Source of the DNA: an uncultured Flavobacteriaceae bacterium
GTDB lineage: Bacteria > Bacteroidota > Bacteroidia > Flavobacteriales > Flavobacteriaceae
Direction of reading: 5' to 3'
NCBI GenBank assembly: GCA_947500445.1
Contig: CANMSB010000022.1
Span: 1 to 64,000, forward strand
Length of the DNA: 64,000 nucleotides
Under the pieces are notes generated by a model that worked only from the letters and a program-made list of their open reading frames with translations, did not search any database and was not told where the DNA came from. Position 1 is the stretch's first letter, and each line of letters opens with the position of its first letter. Shown here piece by piece: positions 35,608 to 44,219 of the stretch. Position numbers and translations under genes: made by a program.

Positions 35608-36861
35608 ATGTGGATATTCGATAGAGACTTATGGGGAGAGATTTTGGCCACTTTGGGCAAGAACATTACACGTACCTTTTTGACCATGATAGGTGTCATA
35701 TTGGCCATGTTGATATTGATTTTATTGTTGGGAGGATCTAATGGTTTGAGCAATGGTTTTAATAAGATATTCGAGGGAACCGCCTCCAATAGTTTGTTCG
35801 TATGGAGCCAAAGGACGTCCGAGCCTTATAAAGGTTTTGAAAGGGGCAGGCGTATTCGGTTTAAAATAGAGGATGCCGCCATCATCAAAAAACAAATTCC
35901 CGAAATCGACGTGCTCGCTCCGCGTATCGAATTGGGAAGCCATAGGGACGTTGTCACCGTTTATCGCAAAGGACGTAAAAGTGGGTCGACCGTATACGGA
36001 GATTATCCTGAAATCGATAACATTACCAAAAAGAAGCTCGTGGAAGGGCGTTTTTTAAACCAGACCGACATCGAAAGCTCTAAAAAGGTATGTGTCATCG
36101 GGGAGGAGACTTTTAAACTGCTTTTCGATAAGGGGGAGACCGCCGTGGGCCAAGACATCCGGATTAATGGGGTTTTCTTTAAAGTGGTCGGAATTTACAA
36201 ACCGAACAACAATATTAATATAGACGGTGAAAATGCGGTATTTATACCCTTCACCACCTTCCAAAAGGCGTTTAACTCCGGCGATCGGATGGGCTGGATG
36301 GCCATAGCGGTGAACGAAGATACCAAGGTTCCCGTTGTCGAAAGTAAGATTAAAAAAATACTAAAGGCAAAATATGACATCAGCCCGAAAGACGAGCGCG
36401 CCATCGGTAGTTTTGATATGTCGGAGGTTTTTAACGGTATTTCCGCTTTTACCACGGTACTTAAAGGGTTTTCGTTTTTTGTCGGGATTTTCACTTTGCT
36501 TGCGGGAGTGATCGCGATAAGCAATATTTTGCTGATAACGGTAAAGGAACGTACGAAGGAAATAGGGGTACGCCGAGCGCTCGGGGCCACACCAAAAGTA
36601 GTTAAAAGACAGATTGTGCTTGAAGCTATAGTACTAACGACTTTTGCAGGGCTAATAGGTTTTTCCATCTCGGTAGGTGCATTGGGGCTGATCGGAATTG
36701 CGTTGAACGGCGGTGATATACCTATAGAAAACCCCATGATCAACATTCCGCAGTTTACCGTATCCTTTTTACTAATGGTGGCCTTAAGTACGCTAATAGG
36801 ACTGATTCCGGCAAATAGGGCCGTCAAAATAAAGCCGATCGAGGCATTGCGGGAAGAATAA
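35608..36861 (+). CDS. MacB/FtsX-type ABC transporter permease (4 of 4)
   Basis: Permease of 417 aa with an N-terminal helix, periplasmic MacB core and three C-terminal helices; coupling motif VKERTKEIGVRRALGA. TSEPYKGFERGR and the N-terminus IFDRDLWGEILATLGKNITRTFLT relate it to permease 2. It is followed at 44 nt by the second adaptor. Start ATG at 35608 is 2 nt after the preceding stop. Confidence 0.88.
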   Translation: MWIFDRDLWGEILATLGKNITRTFLTMIGVILAMLILILLLGGSNGLSNGFNKIFEGTASNSLFVWSQRTSEPYKGFERGRRIRFKIEDAAIIKKQIPEIDVLAPRIELGSHRDVVTVYRKGRKSGSTVYGDYPEIDNITKKKLVEGRFLNQTDIESSKKVCVIGEETFKLLFDKGETAVGQDIRINGVFFKVVGIYKPNNNINIDGENAVFIPFTTFQKAFNSGDRMGWMAIAVNEDTKVPVVESKIKKILKAKYDISPKDERAIGSFDMSEVFNGISAFTTVLKGFSFFVGIFTLLAGVIAISNILLITVKERTKEIGVRRALGATPKVVKRQIVLEAIVLTTFAGLIGFSISVGALGLIGIALNGGDIPIENPMINIPQFTVSFLLMVALSTLIGLIPANRAVKIKPIEALREE

Positions 36862-36905
36862 ATATCAAATCAAAAGAAATCATATAAAACTCAAAACCAA
36901 TACGA

Positions 36906-38024
36906 ATGAACAAATACGTCAAATACGGTTTAATAGGCCTCCTTATATTGGGGTTTTTGTGGGCGGTAACCTTTTTTATTAAAAAGAACACCACTCCTTT
37001 AAAACTATACGAAACGGAGGAATTGCAAAAAAGGGATATTGTGAACAAGGTCATCGTAACGGGAAAAGTGATTCCTGAAGATGAAATCAATATTAAACCG
37101 CAAATATCCGGTATCATCGACAAAATTTACTTGGAGGAAGGCGAGCAGGTAAAAGAAGGCGACCTTATAGCAACGATCAAAGTGGTTCCGAACGAACAGT
37201 CGTTGGCGAGCGCGGGCGGTAGGGTGCGAAATGCCGAAGTAAGCCTTTCGAACGCCAAGTTGGAGTTTGATCGTAACAAGGTCTTGTTTGATAAAGGCGT
37301 TGTCGCCAGTCAAGCTTTTAATACCATCAAATTAACATATGACCAGGCAAAGCTAGAGCTGGAAAATGCTCGAAACGATTACCGCATCATCCGGGTCGGG
37401 TCGGCCGGTGGTTCGGCAAGTGCCAATACCAACATAAGATCTACGGTTTCAGGGACCATCTTGGAAATCCCCGTAAAAGAGGGAGATCAGGTAATCCAGA
37501 GCAATAACTTTAACGACGGCACCACAATAGCTGCCATTGCCGATATGGCCAAAATGATTTTTGAAGGAGAGGTGGATGAGGCCGAGGTAGGCAAGCTACA
37601 GTTGGGAATGCCCTTGGAAATCAGCCTTGGTGCACTTGAAAAATCGAATTACTCGGCCAAATTGAAGTTTATTGCCCCCAAGGGAATAGAAGAGGAAGGG
37701 GCGGTGCAGTTTAAGATTGAGGGCGATTTGGTTGTCACCGATACCGCTTACGTAAGGGCTGGTTATAGTGCCAATGCCGCTATTGTGTTAGAAGAGAAAA
37801 AAGATGTTTTGGCCATTAAGGAGGCCCTTTTGCAGTTTGATAAGGAGACCGAAAAGCCTTATGTGGAGATCGAAGTCGGCGAAAACAAGTTTGAGAAAAG
37901 GGAATTGGAACTGGGCGTTAGCGATGGTATCGATGTAGAGGTGATTTCCGGACTTAAAGAAAATGAAAAGATAAAGGTCTGGAACGAACTGGAAAAGGAA
38001 GAAGATAACGGAGGGGACTCTTAA
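36906..38024 (+). CDS. Periplasmic adaptor (HlyD/MacA-type) of the exporter (2 of 2)
   Basis: Membrane-fusion protein of 372 aa with an anchor (YGLIGLLILGFLWAVTFFI), lipoyl half-motifs (EINIKPQISGIIDKIYLEEGEQVKEGDLI), coiled-coil hairpin (about 98-155) and C-terminal beta domains. It is a clear paralogue of the adaptor at 32461, same length and order. The TolC-type gene follows within 60 nt, so the second trio is directly linked to the outer-membrane exit channel. Confidence 0.92.
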   Translation: MNKYVKYGLIGLLILGFLWAVTFFIKKNTTPLKLYETEELQKRDIVNKVIVTGKVIPEDEINIKPQISGIIDKIYLEEGEQVKEGDLIATIKVVPNEQSLASAGGRVRNAEVSLSNAKLEFDRNKVLFDKGVVASQAFNTIKLTYDQAKLELENARNDYRIIRVGSAGGSASANTNIRSTVSGTILEIPVKEGDQVIQSNNFNDGTTIAAIADMAKMIFEGEVDEAEVGKLQLGMPLEISLGALEKSNYSAKLKFIAPKGIEEEGAVQFKIEGDLVVTDTAYVRAGYSANAAIVLEEKKDVLAIKEALLQFDKETEKPYVEIEVGENKFEKRELELGVSDGIDVEVISGLKENEKIKVWNELEKEEDNGGDS

Positions 38025-38083
38025 TACACTTCTTTATGCAACAGAAAGGACATCAATCAAAAACAATCATAAATAGGATTATA

Positions 38084-39451
38084 ATGAAGTACGGAATAGC
38101 ATTAGCAACACTTCTGTTTTCGATCGGTACGATTACGGGACAGGTAAAAAAATGGACACTGCAGGAATGTGTGGAGTATGCGGTCGAAAATAATTTGACT
38201 ATTGAACAGTTGGAACTGGATTTAAAAAATATCGAGATCGACAAAGCGGACGCATTGGGCAACTTCTTGCCCACCTTGAGCGCCAACAGCACATTTTCAA
38301 GTAATACCGGTTTCTCGATAAATCCTACGAACAACCTTCCTACCAATAGCACCCAGAACAACGTGAGCGCCGGTTTGAATACCAACGTCAATATTTTTAA
38401 CGGCTTACGGAACCGTTACCAAATGCAAAGGGCAAAATTGAACGCCATAGCGGGCCAATATCGTTTGGACGATATTAAGGACGATATTCGTTTGAACGTG
38501 GCAAATGCTTATTTGGACGTGGTTTCGAACAAGGAGTCGTTAAAGATATCCCAGGCGCAATACGCCGTAACGGAACAAGATTTACAGAGGACAAAGGAAT
38601 TGGTAGATTCCGGGGTGGTGCCCCGCGGAGATCTTTTACAGATCGAGGCCACCGCTGCAGATCAGGAACAACAGGTCGTAAACGCGGAGGGTAGCGTTCA
38701 AATAGCAAAGATCGCTTTGGCGCAATTGCTACAGATTACCGATTATGCCAATTTTGATACCTCTGACCAAACCTTTGAAATACCGCTTTCGGATGTTTTG
38801 AACAACGCCCCGGAGACTATTTTTGCAAAAGCGATGGAATTCAGAAATGATATTAAAGTATCGGAATCGAACATCGCATTGGCCGAAAAAGATCTACAAA
38901 TCTCCAAAGGGGCGTTGTTGCCCTCATTAGGGGCGTTCGCGAACTATGGAACCCGATACTCGGATGTAGCACAGATTCCCGTTGCCGGTTTAGACCCGAA
39001 CAGTCCGCCACAGTTTTTCACTCCGAATTTTACAGATCAGCTATGGATTTTTGATGGGGTCGCTTACGGCGTGCAATTGAATGTTCCCATTTTTAACGGT
39101 TTTAGTACCAGGAACAATATAAAACGTGCCGAAATCGCCGTAGAGCGTGCGAAAGTTCAGTTGGAAGTCGATAAACTTGATTTGGAGGCGGTCATCAACC
39201 AAGCTTATGTAAATGTAAAAGCATTTTTTAAAGCTTATGAGGCTGCGGAGAAAACAGTGGAGGCCCGAAGATTGGCCTATAATTACTCCAAGGAACGTTT
39301 TGATGTAGGGCTCATGAACGCTTTTGAGTTTAGCCAGGAACAATCCAGACTCGACGATGCGGAAGCGCAGGTGGTCCGCACCAAGTACGACTATATTTTC
39401 AGATTAAAGATTTTGGAGTTCTATTTCGGTATTCCGATTAAATTGGACTAA
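38084..39451 (+). CDS. TolC-family outer-membrane efflux protein
   Basis: Outer-membrane channel of 455 aa. The ATG at 38084 gives a proper signal peptide (YGIALATLLFSIGTITGQ); an in-frame ATG at 38036 would bury it. Two OEP repeats are visible, each with a long periplasmic helix pair (residues about 25-225 and 240-455), with TolC-type phrases WTLQECVEYAVENNLTIEQ, DIRLNVANAYLDVV and RFDVGLMNAFEFSQEQSRL. It closes the exporter locus as the single exit duct for both adaptor/permease sets. tsaB starts 18 nt after it. Confidence 0.92.
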   Translation: MKYGIALATLLFSIGTITGQVKKWTLQECVEYAVENNLTIEQLELDLKNIEIDKADALGNFLPTLSANSTFSSNTGFSINPTNNLPTNSTQNNVSAGLNTNVNIFNGLRNRYQMQRAKLNAIAGQYRLDDIKDDIRLNVANAYLDVVSNKESLKISQAQYAVTEQDLQRTKELVDSGVVPRGDLLQIEATAADQEQQVVNAEGSVQIAKIALAQLLQITDYANFDTSDQTFEIPLSDVLNNAPETIFAKAMEFRNDIKVSESNIALAEKDLQISKGALLPSLGAFANYGTRYSDVAQIPVAGLDPNSPPQFFTPNFTDQLWIFDGVAYGVQLNVPIFNGFSTRNNIKRAEIAVERAKVQLEVDKLDLEAVINQAYVNVKAFFKAYEAAEKTVEARRLAYNYSKERFDVGLMNAFEFSQEQSRLDDAEAQVVRTKYDYIFRLKILEFYFGIPIKLD

Positions 39452-39469
39452 CCTATCTTTGTTGCCGAT

Positions 39470-40150
39470 ATGGCGTTACTATTGAATTTGGAAACGGCAA
39501 CTACCAATTGCTCCATAAGCATTGCCGAAGACGGCAGGCTGCTCGCGTTACGCGAACAGAACAGTGCACAATACTCACATGCCGAACAGTTGCATCCGTT
39601 CATTGAGGCCGTGATGGATGAGTTAGGGCTTTCCCTTTCCAATTTGGATGCGGTGGCCGTTAGCAAGGGTCCCGGTTCCTACACTGGACTCCGGATAGGG
39701 GTTTCGGCGGCCAAAGGACTTTGTTTCGCTTTGGGGATTCCCCTAATATCCGTGGCCACATTGGAAAGTATGGTACAGGAACAAAAGGATGGGGATGCTT
39801 CTTTTTTGATCCCACTTTTAGATGCCCGTCGCATGGAAGTATACTCCGCGGTTTTTGATGCGCATGGAAATTGTGTACGCAATACGGAAGCCGAAATTAT
39901 TACCGAAGCTTCCTTTGCGACCTTTAGTGCACAGGGAAAAGTACTGCTGCTCGGTAGCGGTGCCGAAAAATGTAGGGGAGTGGTTGCGCACGAAAACATC
40001 CACATCGATAGTTCCGTGGTGCCTTCCGCAAAAGAAATGGCGGCACTTTCCTACCATAAATGGATGGCGAACGACCTAGAGGACGTCGCTTATTTTGAGC
40101 CGTATTACCTAAAGGATTTTGTGCTTCAGGGCAAGGGCAAAAAGGGTTAA
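39470..40150 (+). CDS. tsaB: tRNA threonylcarbamoyladenosine biosynthesis protein TsaB
   Basis: Cytoplasmic protein of 226 aa, inactive ASKHA-fold partner of TsaD in forming t6A37 on ANN-decoding tRNAs. N-terminal LLNLETATTNCSISIAEDGRLL and the motif VSKGPGSYTGLRIGVSAAKGL are family hallmarks. Usual length. It overlaps the convergent MscS gene by 4 nt. A possible own -7 element (TATCTTTG, 39454-39461) lies just after the tolC stop, though very close to the ATG. Confidence 0.93.
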   Translation: MALLLNLETATTNCSISIAEDGRLLALREQNSAQYSHAEQLHPFIEAVMDELGLSLSNLDAVAVSKGPGSYTGLRIGVSAAKGLCFALGIPLISVATLESMVQEQKDGDASFLIPLLDARRMEVYSAVFDAHGNCVRNTEAEIITEASFATFSAQGKVLLLGSGAEKCRGVVAHENIHIDSSVVPSAKEMAALSYHKWMANDLEDVAYFEPYYLKDFVLQGKGKKG

Positions 40151-40977
40151 GCGGAGGGGGTTTTCATATGCACGTCACGCTGCGGAAACGGTATCTCGAT
40201 GTCGTTTTCGTCGAAACGATACTTTAACTGTTCCATGACATAAAAATGGGCCGCCCAATAATCTTCGTTCTTTGCCCAAAACCGCAACGTCAGGTTTACG
40301 GAGCTATCGCCCAATGCGCCCACATATACTTCCGGCACGGGTTCTTTTAGGATACCCGAATGTGAGGCGCAGATATCCAAAAGCAGCTCTTTTGCCGTTT
40401 TAATATTGGAACCGTAGCCGATACCCACATCTATTTTGTTCCTGCGGGTACTTTCAAAGTTATAGTTGATAATGTTGTTATTGCTCAATTGACCATTGGG
40501 GATAATGGCGAGCTGGTTGCCGAAGGTGTTCAGCTTGGTGGTGAAAATCGTTATTTCCTTAACGGTACCATCAACACCCTGGGCCGAAATCCAATCCCCT
40601 ACTTTAAACGGTTTGAACACTAAAATGAGCACACCACCGGCAAAGTTGGAAAGCGAACCTTGTAGGGCCAAACCTATTGCCAAGCCCGCTGCGCCGATAA
40701 TGGCGACCAAGGAAGACGATTTTACCCCAAGTTGTGTTACCACCAATATAAAGAGAATTATCTTTAGCGCCGCTCCTATAAAACTTTGTAGGAAAGACTC
40801 TAAGGTAGGATCATAGTCTTTTTTTTCAAAAAACCGACGTACCATTCGATTGATGAAACGAACAATCCAAAGCCCTACTATAAAAATGACCATGGCCATG
40901 ATGAGGTTCGGTAATGCCGCCCAAAGCCAATCGATGGCGTTATCGATATGTTCCCTATAATTCGTTATTTCCTCCAT
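40147..40977 (-). CDS. Small-conductance mechanosensitive channel (MscS family)
   Basis: Inner-membrane channel of 276 aa that opens under membrane tension to release solutes in osmotic downshock. Helices near 18-38, 60-80 and the pore helix region GLALQGSLSNFAGGVLILVFKPFKVGDWI (about 100-130) are followed by the beta domain (DGTVKEITIFTTKLNTFGNQLAIIPNGQLSNN) and an alpha/beta C-terminus. Length is close to E. coli MscS. Monocistronic on the minus strand, convergent with tsaB. Confidence 0.93.
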   Translation of the reverse strand: MEEITNYREHIDNAIDWLWAALPNLIMAMVIFIVGLWIVRFINRMVRRFFEKKDYDPTLESFLQSFIGAALKIILFILVVTQLGVKSSSLVAIIGAAGLAIGLALQGSLSNFAGGVLILVFKPFKVGDWISAQGVDGTVKEITIFTTKLNTFGNQLAIIPNGQLSNNNIINYNFESTRRNKIDVGIGYGSNIKTAKELLLDICASHSGILKEPVPEVYVGALGDSSVNLTLRFWAKNEDYWAAHFYVMEQLKYRFDENDIEIPFPQRDVHMKTPSA

Positions 40978-41317
40978 AAAACAAAAATTAAAACAACATT
41001 AACAACCAGCCTGTTTTTCAAGCTATCTAGTTTTTAGTTGCATATTCCGTGCGTGTAAAGGTAGCCTGCAATTTTGCTAGCGACAAGGGCTTTACCGTTT
41101 TGCGTCTTTTTTTTATCGGAAAACGAACATTCGTAAGGAAGAACGGGGGTAAGATCGGCGATTCGTAGGGAAGGGTAAAAATACGTTGTAGGTGCCCTTG
41201 CAATACTAGGAGGTCTTCACTCTAATGGAAAAAACTAGGAGGTGATAATCAAAAAACGGGCCCTTGAAAAAGGAACCCGTTTTGGTTTAAGGAACTAAAA
41301 CAAAAAACAAACTACAT
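40978..41317. other. 340-bp intergenic region
   Basis: Holds the terminator of the lipoprotein cluster (41251-41284) and two direct copies of ACTAGGAGGT (starting near 41205 and 41234). Upstream of the MscS gene no clear TAnnTTTG is seen. No gene is called. Confidence 0.45.
41251..41284 (-). terminator. Intrinsic terminator of the MACPF-like lipoprotein cluster
   Basis: On the minus strand AAAACGGG ... CCCGTTTT closes around a 15-nt centre that itself can pair (CCTT/AAGG), followed by a T run. It lies 34 nt past the stop of the 506-aa lipoprotein. Confidence 0.75.
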
Positions 41318-42838
41318 TCAGTTCTTTACGATACGAACAATGGCTTCGCCTCTTCGGGCATCGCAACGCCACTCCCCTCCGGCGGTGGAAGGTGGTCTAA
41401 GATAGGTGCCTCTAGGCCTACTTTTTACGGCATATTCATCGCCCTGTAGATGTTCCAGAATAAAATAGGTGTCGGGATCGTTGATACTATGGCCTCCATA
41501 CACCTGAGGTTGGTTTCGTATTGGACCGAAAAACCTGGTGTCCCCTATTGGAGCCCAATTAAATCGAACCGTTTTGGTAATCTTGTCATAAACCAGTTGC
41601 ATTCGTTCACTTGTTCCGAACGACGTTCCTATGGTATAATAACTCCCCCTTTTTACCCAGGAAAAATTGCTGTTACCACCCAGTTTTATATTTATGGTTC
41701 CCGAATCTCGGATTCCATATCTGGTTTTTAAACTGCTTAAAGTAAGTGGGGAAACAGTTCCTTGACACTGTTGTGATCTATTCAGATTGTTTTCCACATA
41801 GGTTAATGCATTGTCGTAATTACCTTGAAAAAGCTGTGCGAGAACATCATTGTCCTGTGCCTTAAGCAAATCGTCCCGCAATTTCGCCCAACGATCAATA
41901 TTGTTGAAACAGCGTTGTTCGTTTCGGAAAGCTTCGGACAGTCTCGGATTTTTACCAGGATATCGGTATGGTTCCAAAAATTGGTAAACCCCCGCAGCCT
42001 GATCCGGATTTCTGTTCAAATGAGTGCGTACCCGCTGCACCTCGGTGTTAAATTCAGCTTCACTTTTAATAAAGGCTGGGGCAAAATCGCCGATGTTGGT
42101 CCATGATTTAAAAATTTCGGTGGTGTTTTCCAATAAGGACTTTTCTTCCTGTGGGAACCCATACGTGCTTTCTAGATTAAAAAGTGTTTCTATACGATCA
42201 GCGGCCAGCTTATTGTATTTTCCTTTGGTCTCCTTTGTTATCGCCGAGCTTTCATAGGAATATAAAAAGTATATCTCGCCCCCAAAAACTTGTTTGGAAA
42301 CGTAGGAAGCTCCATAAAGGTTGAAAAACTGTGAAAATTGCTCATTATCCAACAGTTGTTTGGCGCGATCATTGTACACTAACTTATCCGTATTACTGAC
42401 ATTGTATTGATAATCATTGAATGCCGCCCTGGCAATAATGTTTACCCTATTGTTTTTGGTTCTGATTTTTCCTCTGAGGTCTTTTATCGTTTTTTTGTAC
42501 TTAAAAATACCAAGGAAACCGGCATTGACGCGAATTACGTCCCGCACAAAACTTTCAATATCGGAGTCCGACCGAATCACCTTGTAGGATACGGTAACGG
42601 GGGCCCTCCCATAGTTGTAACTTTCCCTTAACTCGATATTATCATAGGCAGGTTCGTGCAAACGGTCGATGGAAGGGGTGAAGCCAAAACCGGCCTTATA
42701 TTTTACGCCGTCCGAACCTCTTACCGTGTAATTTACGGCGGACAGCTTTTCGGTTTCGGAGGTTACTTCCATATCCTCTTTAGTGCAGGAAAAAAATAGT
42801 AATAACAGCACCGGGATAATTAATTTATAGTATTTCAT
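41318..42838 (-). CDS. MACPF-like lipoprotein with an extra C-terminal domain (paralogue 4 of 4)
   Basis: Lipoprotein of 506 aa (lipobox LLFFSC, Cys18). After KAGFGFTPSIDRL (48-60) comes a mixed region leading to YGASY-VSKQVF-GG at 175-187, which fits the MACPF signature [YW]-G-[TS]-x-[FY]-x6-GG apart from Ala in place of T/S. This is followed by a hydrophobic-aromatic strand (EIYFLYSYES). A helical part with RCFNNIDRWAKLRDDL (near 325-340) is shared with the three neighbours. Only this copy has residues about 375-506, a beta-rich addition with GTYLRP and GGEWRCD that could be a binding domain. 17 nt separate it from the upstream paralogue. The MACPF reading is by motif only; pore formation is inference. 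Confidence 0.58.
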   Translation of the reverse strand: MKYYKLIIPVLLLLFFSCTKEDMEVTSETEKLSAVNYTVRGSDGVKYKAGFGFTPSIDRLHEPAYDNIELRESYNYGRAPVTVSYKVIRSDSDIESFVRDVIRVNAGFLGIFKYKKTIKDLRGKIRTKNNRVNIIARAAFNDYQYNVSNTDKLVYNDRAKQLLDNEQFSQFFNLYGASYVSKQVFGGEIYFLYSYESSAITKETKGKYNKLAADRIETLFNLESTYGFPQEEKSLLENTTEIFKSWTNIGDFAPAFIKSEAEFNTEVQRVRTHLNRNPDQAAGVYQFLEPYRYPGKNPRLSEAFRNEQRCFNNIDRWAKLRDDLLKAQDNDVLAQLFQGNYDNALTYVENNLNRSQQCQGTVSPLTLSSLKTRYGIRDSGTINIKLGGNSNFSWVKRGSYYTIGTSFGTSERMQLVYDKITKTVRFNWAPIGDTRFFGPIRNQPQVYGGHSINDPDTYFILEHLQGDEYAVKSRPRGTYLRPPSTAGGEWRCDARRGEAIVRIVKN

Positions 42839-42855
42839 AATGGTATGCTTTAGTA

Positions 42856-44088
42856 TTAATCTCTTCTGTTCAATTCATCTTGATACCGGTCCAAGATGGA
42901 CTGGCCTTCATTGCTTGAGGGTGGTACGGAGTTTTGATGACAGTTGGTGGCATAGCCGATTTGACCATTGCACCTCGCGATTACCGTATTCGCATCATTC
43001 CTCAGAACATTGTCCGTGGTATTTTTTCTGATATAGAATAAGCTTGCTTTAACCGCTTTCCATTTTCCCAGATTTTCATAACAACCGAGTTCTTTGTTGA
43101 ATTCGTTTCTCAAAGTGGTTTTTACATTTGTGCTTACCGACCGTAAACGCTCATCATATGCTGGTTTTAGCACCTTATCATAGGATTTTAAGTTTAACCC
43201 TATGGTTGCCGCCCTGCTCTGCCGTTGTCTGATGAACCTTAAAACGGCTTGCTTTTCGGCTTCAAAATCGTCAACATTGGTAATGTTGTTGTTTAGTGGA
43301 TTATACCCTTTAAGATTGGTGTAAAAACTCCTGTTCATAAGGTTTGCTTTTATGACCTCTTGATCTTCGGGAGATAATCTGCTCTCGCTGTTGGGGTTGT
43401 TTATAAAACGTAACAAATCGTTACGTACTTTTGTCTCAAGAGCGGTTTCGCTATTACTGTTATAGTTCGCAACCCTGTAGGTGTAGAAAAAGTAGAGGTC
43501 ACCACCAAGGTCTTGTTTGTCGATGTACATTGGCCCATAGGTGTCAAGAAACTTGTCGGTGTCCCCATCTACCAAAATGGAGATCGCCTCCTCGGTAAAC
43601 CTGGGAATGCGGCTCGATTGATATCCCTTTGTTTTAAAGCTGATTTTTGCATATACCGAAGCCGTGGTTTCCGTAAGTTTGATTCTTTGATCTACTACCG
43701 TTGGACTGATTCCGACAAAAAGCTTCTTAGGAGAATCGTTCTTGATGGTATAATCTTTGACCACGGCCTCAAACTCCCTATGGTTTTTAATAATCTGAAT
43801 TTCGGAGAGAAATTGTGTTTCCCTACCGTTATCTATTTCGTAGTTAATATCTTCCCTAACGAAAGCCGGTTTGGAAAGGTTATCCGTATTGGGGTTATAA
43901 CCGGTACCTGCATAAATCGGTTCACCTCTAAGGAAGAAAGACTTGTTGTTACGAAAAGCGGTTTTGGCATTGGCTACCGTGCTTATCGTATCCAAGCTTT
44001 GGTGGTCGGTCAAATCTTCAAAGTCCTGCTCTTTTGAACAAGCGGCAAACAGTATTAAGCAGAATGCCAACAGGGTTATTTTTTTCAT
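42856..44088 (-). CDS. MACPF-like lipoprotein (paralogue 3 of 4)
   Basis: Lipoprotein of 410 aa (LILFAAC, Cys17). It shares the block YAGTGYNPNTDNLSKPAF (59-76) with its neighbours, then a fold region with strands around 140-155, and YGPMY-IDKQDL-GG at 184-196 followed by DLYFFYTYR, a good MACPF-type signature. The C-terminal region has GCYENLGKWKAVKASL like the other copies and ends in a short, possibly disordered tail. A strong hairpin lies between this gene and the preceding one; the 506-aa paralogue follows after 17 nt, so those two should be co-transcribed. Confidence 0.58.
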   Translation of the reverse strand: MKKITLLAFCLILFAACSKEQDFEDLTDHQSLDTISTVANAKTAFRNNKSFFLRGEPIYAGTGYNPNTDNLSKPAFVREDINYEIDNGRETQFLSEIQIIKNHREFEAVVKDYTIKNDSPKKLFVGISPTVVDQRIKLTETTASVYAKISFKTKGYQSSRIPRFTEEAISILVDGDTDKFLDTYGPMYIDKQDLGGDLYFFYTYRVANYNSNSETALETKVRNDLLRFINNPNSESRLSPEDQEVIKANLMNRSFYTNLKGYNPLNNNITNVDDFEAEKQAVLRFIRQRQSRAATIGLNLKSYDKVLKPAYDERLRSVSTNVKTTLRNEFNKELGCYENLGKWKAVKASLFYIRKNTTDNVLRNDANTVIARCNGQIGYATNCHQNSVPPSSNEGQSILDRYQDELNRRD

Positions 44089-44123
44089 GATTCTTTTTTT
44101 AATGATTTAACATCAAGCGGCAT

Positions 44124-44180
44124 AACAACAATACGATCTTGCTTTCGAGATTCGCCTGAAGCAAGATCGTATGTGTTGTT
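44124..44180 (-). promoter_or_regulatory. Long perfect hairpin between two MACPF-like genes
   Basis: AACAACAATACGATCTTGCT (44124-) pairs with the stretch ending GTGTTGTT at 44180; 21 of 22 positions match with one bulged base and a 14-nt loop. No T-run follows, so it may be a factor-assisted terminator, an RNA-processing site or an operator. It splits the cluster into two transcription segments in principle. Confidence 0.6.
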
Positions 44181-44219
44181 TTCGCTATCTCTCAATAGCA
44201 TAAAGCGTACTATGGAAGG

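Noticed and set aside
41200-41245. Two ACTAGGAGGT copies as regulatory direct repeats or Shine-Dalgarno sites
   Set aside because: Only two copies, no gene start nearby on the plus strand, and Bacteroidota rarely use Shine-Dalgarno sequences.
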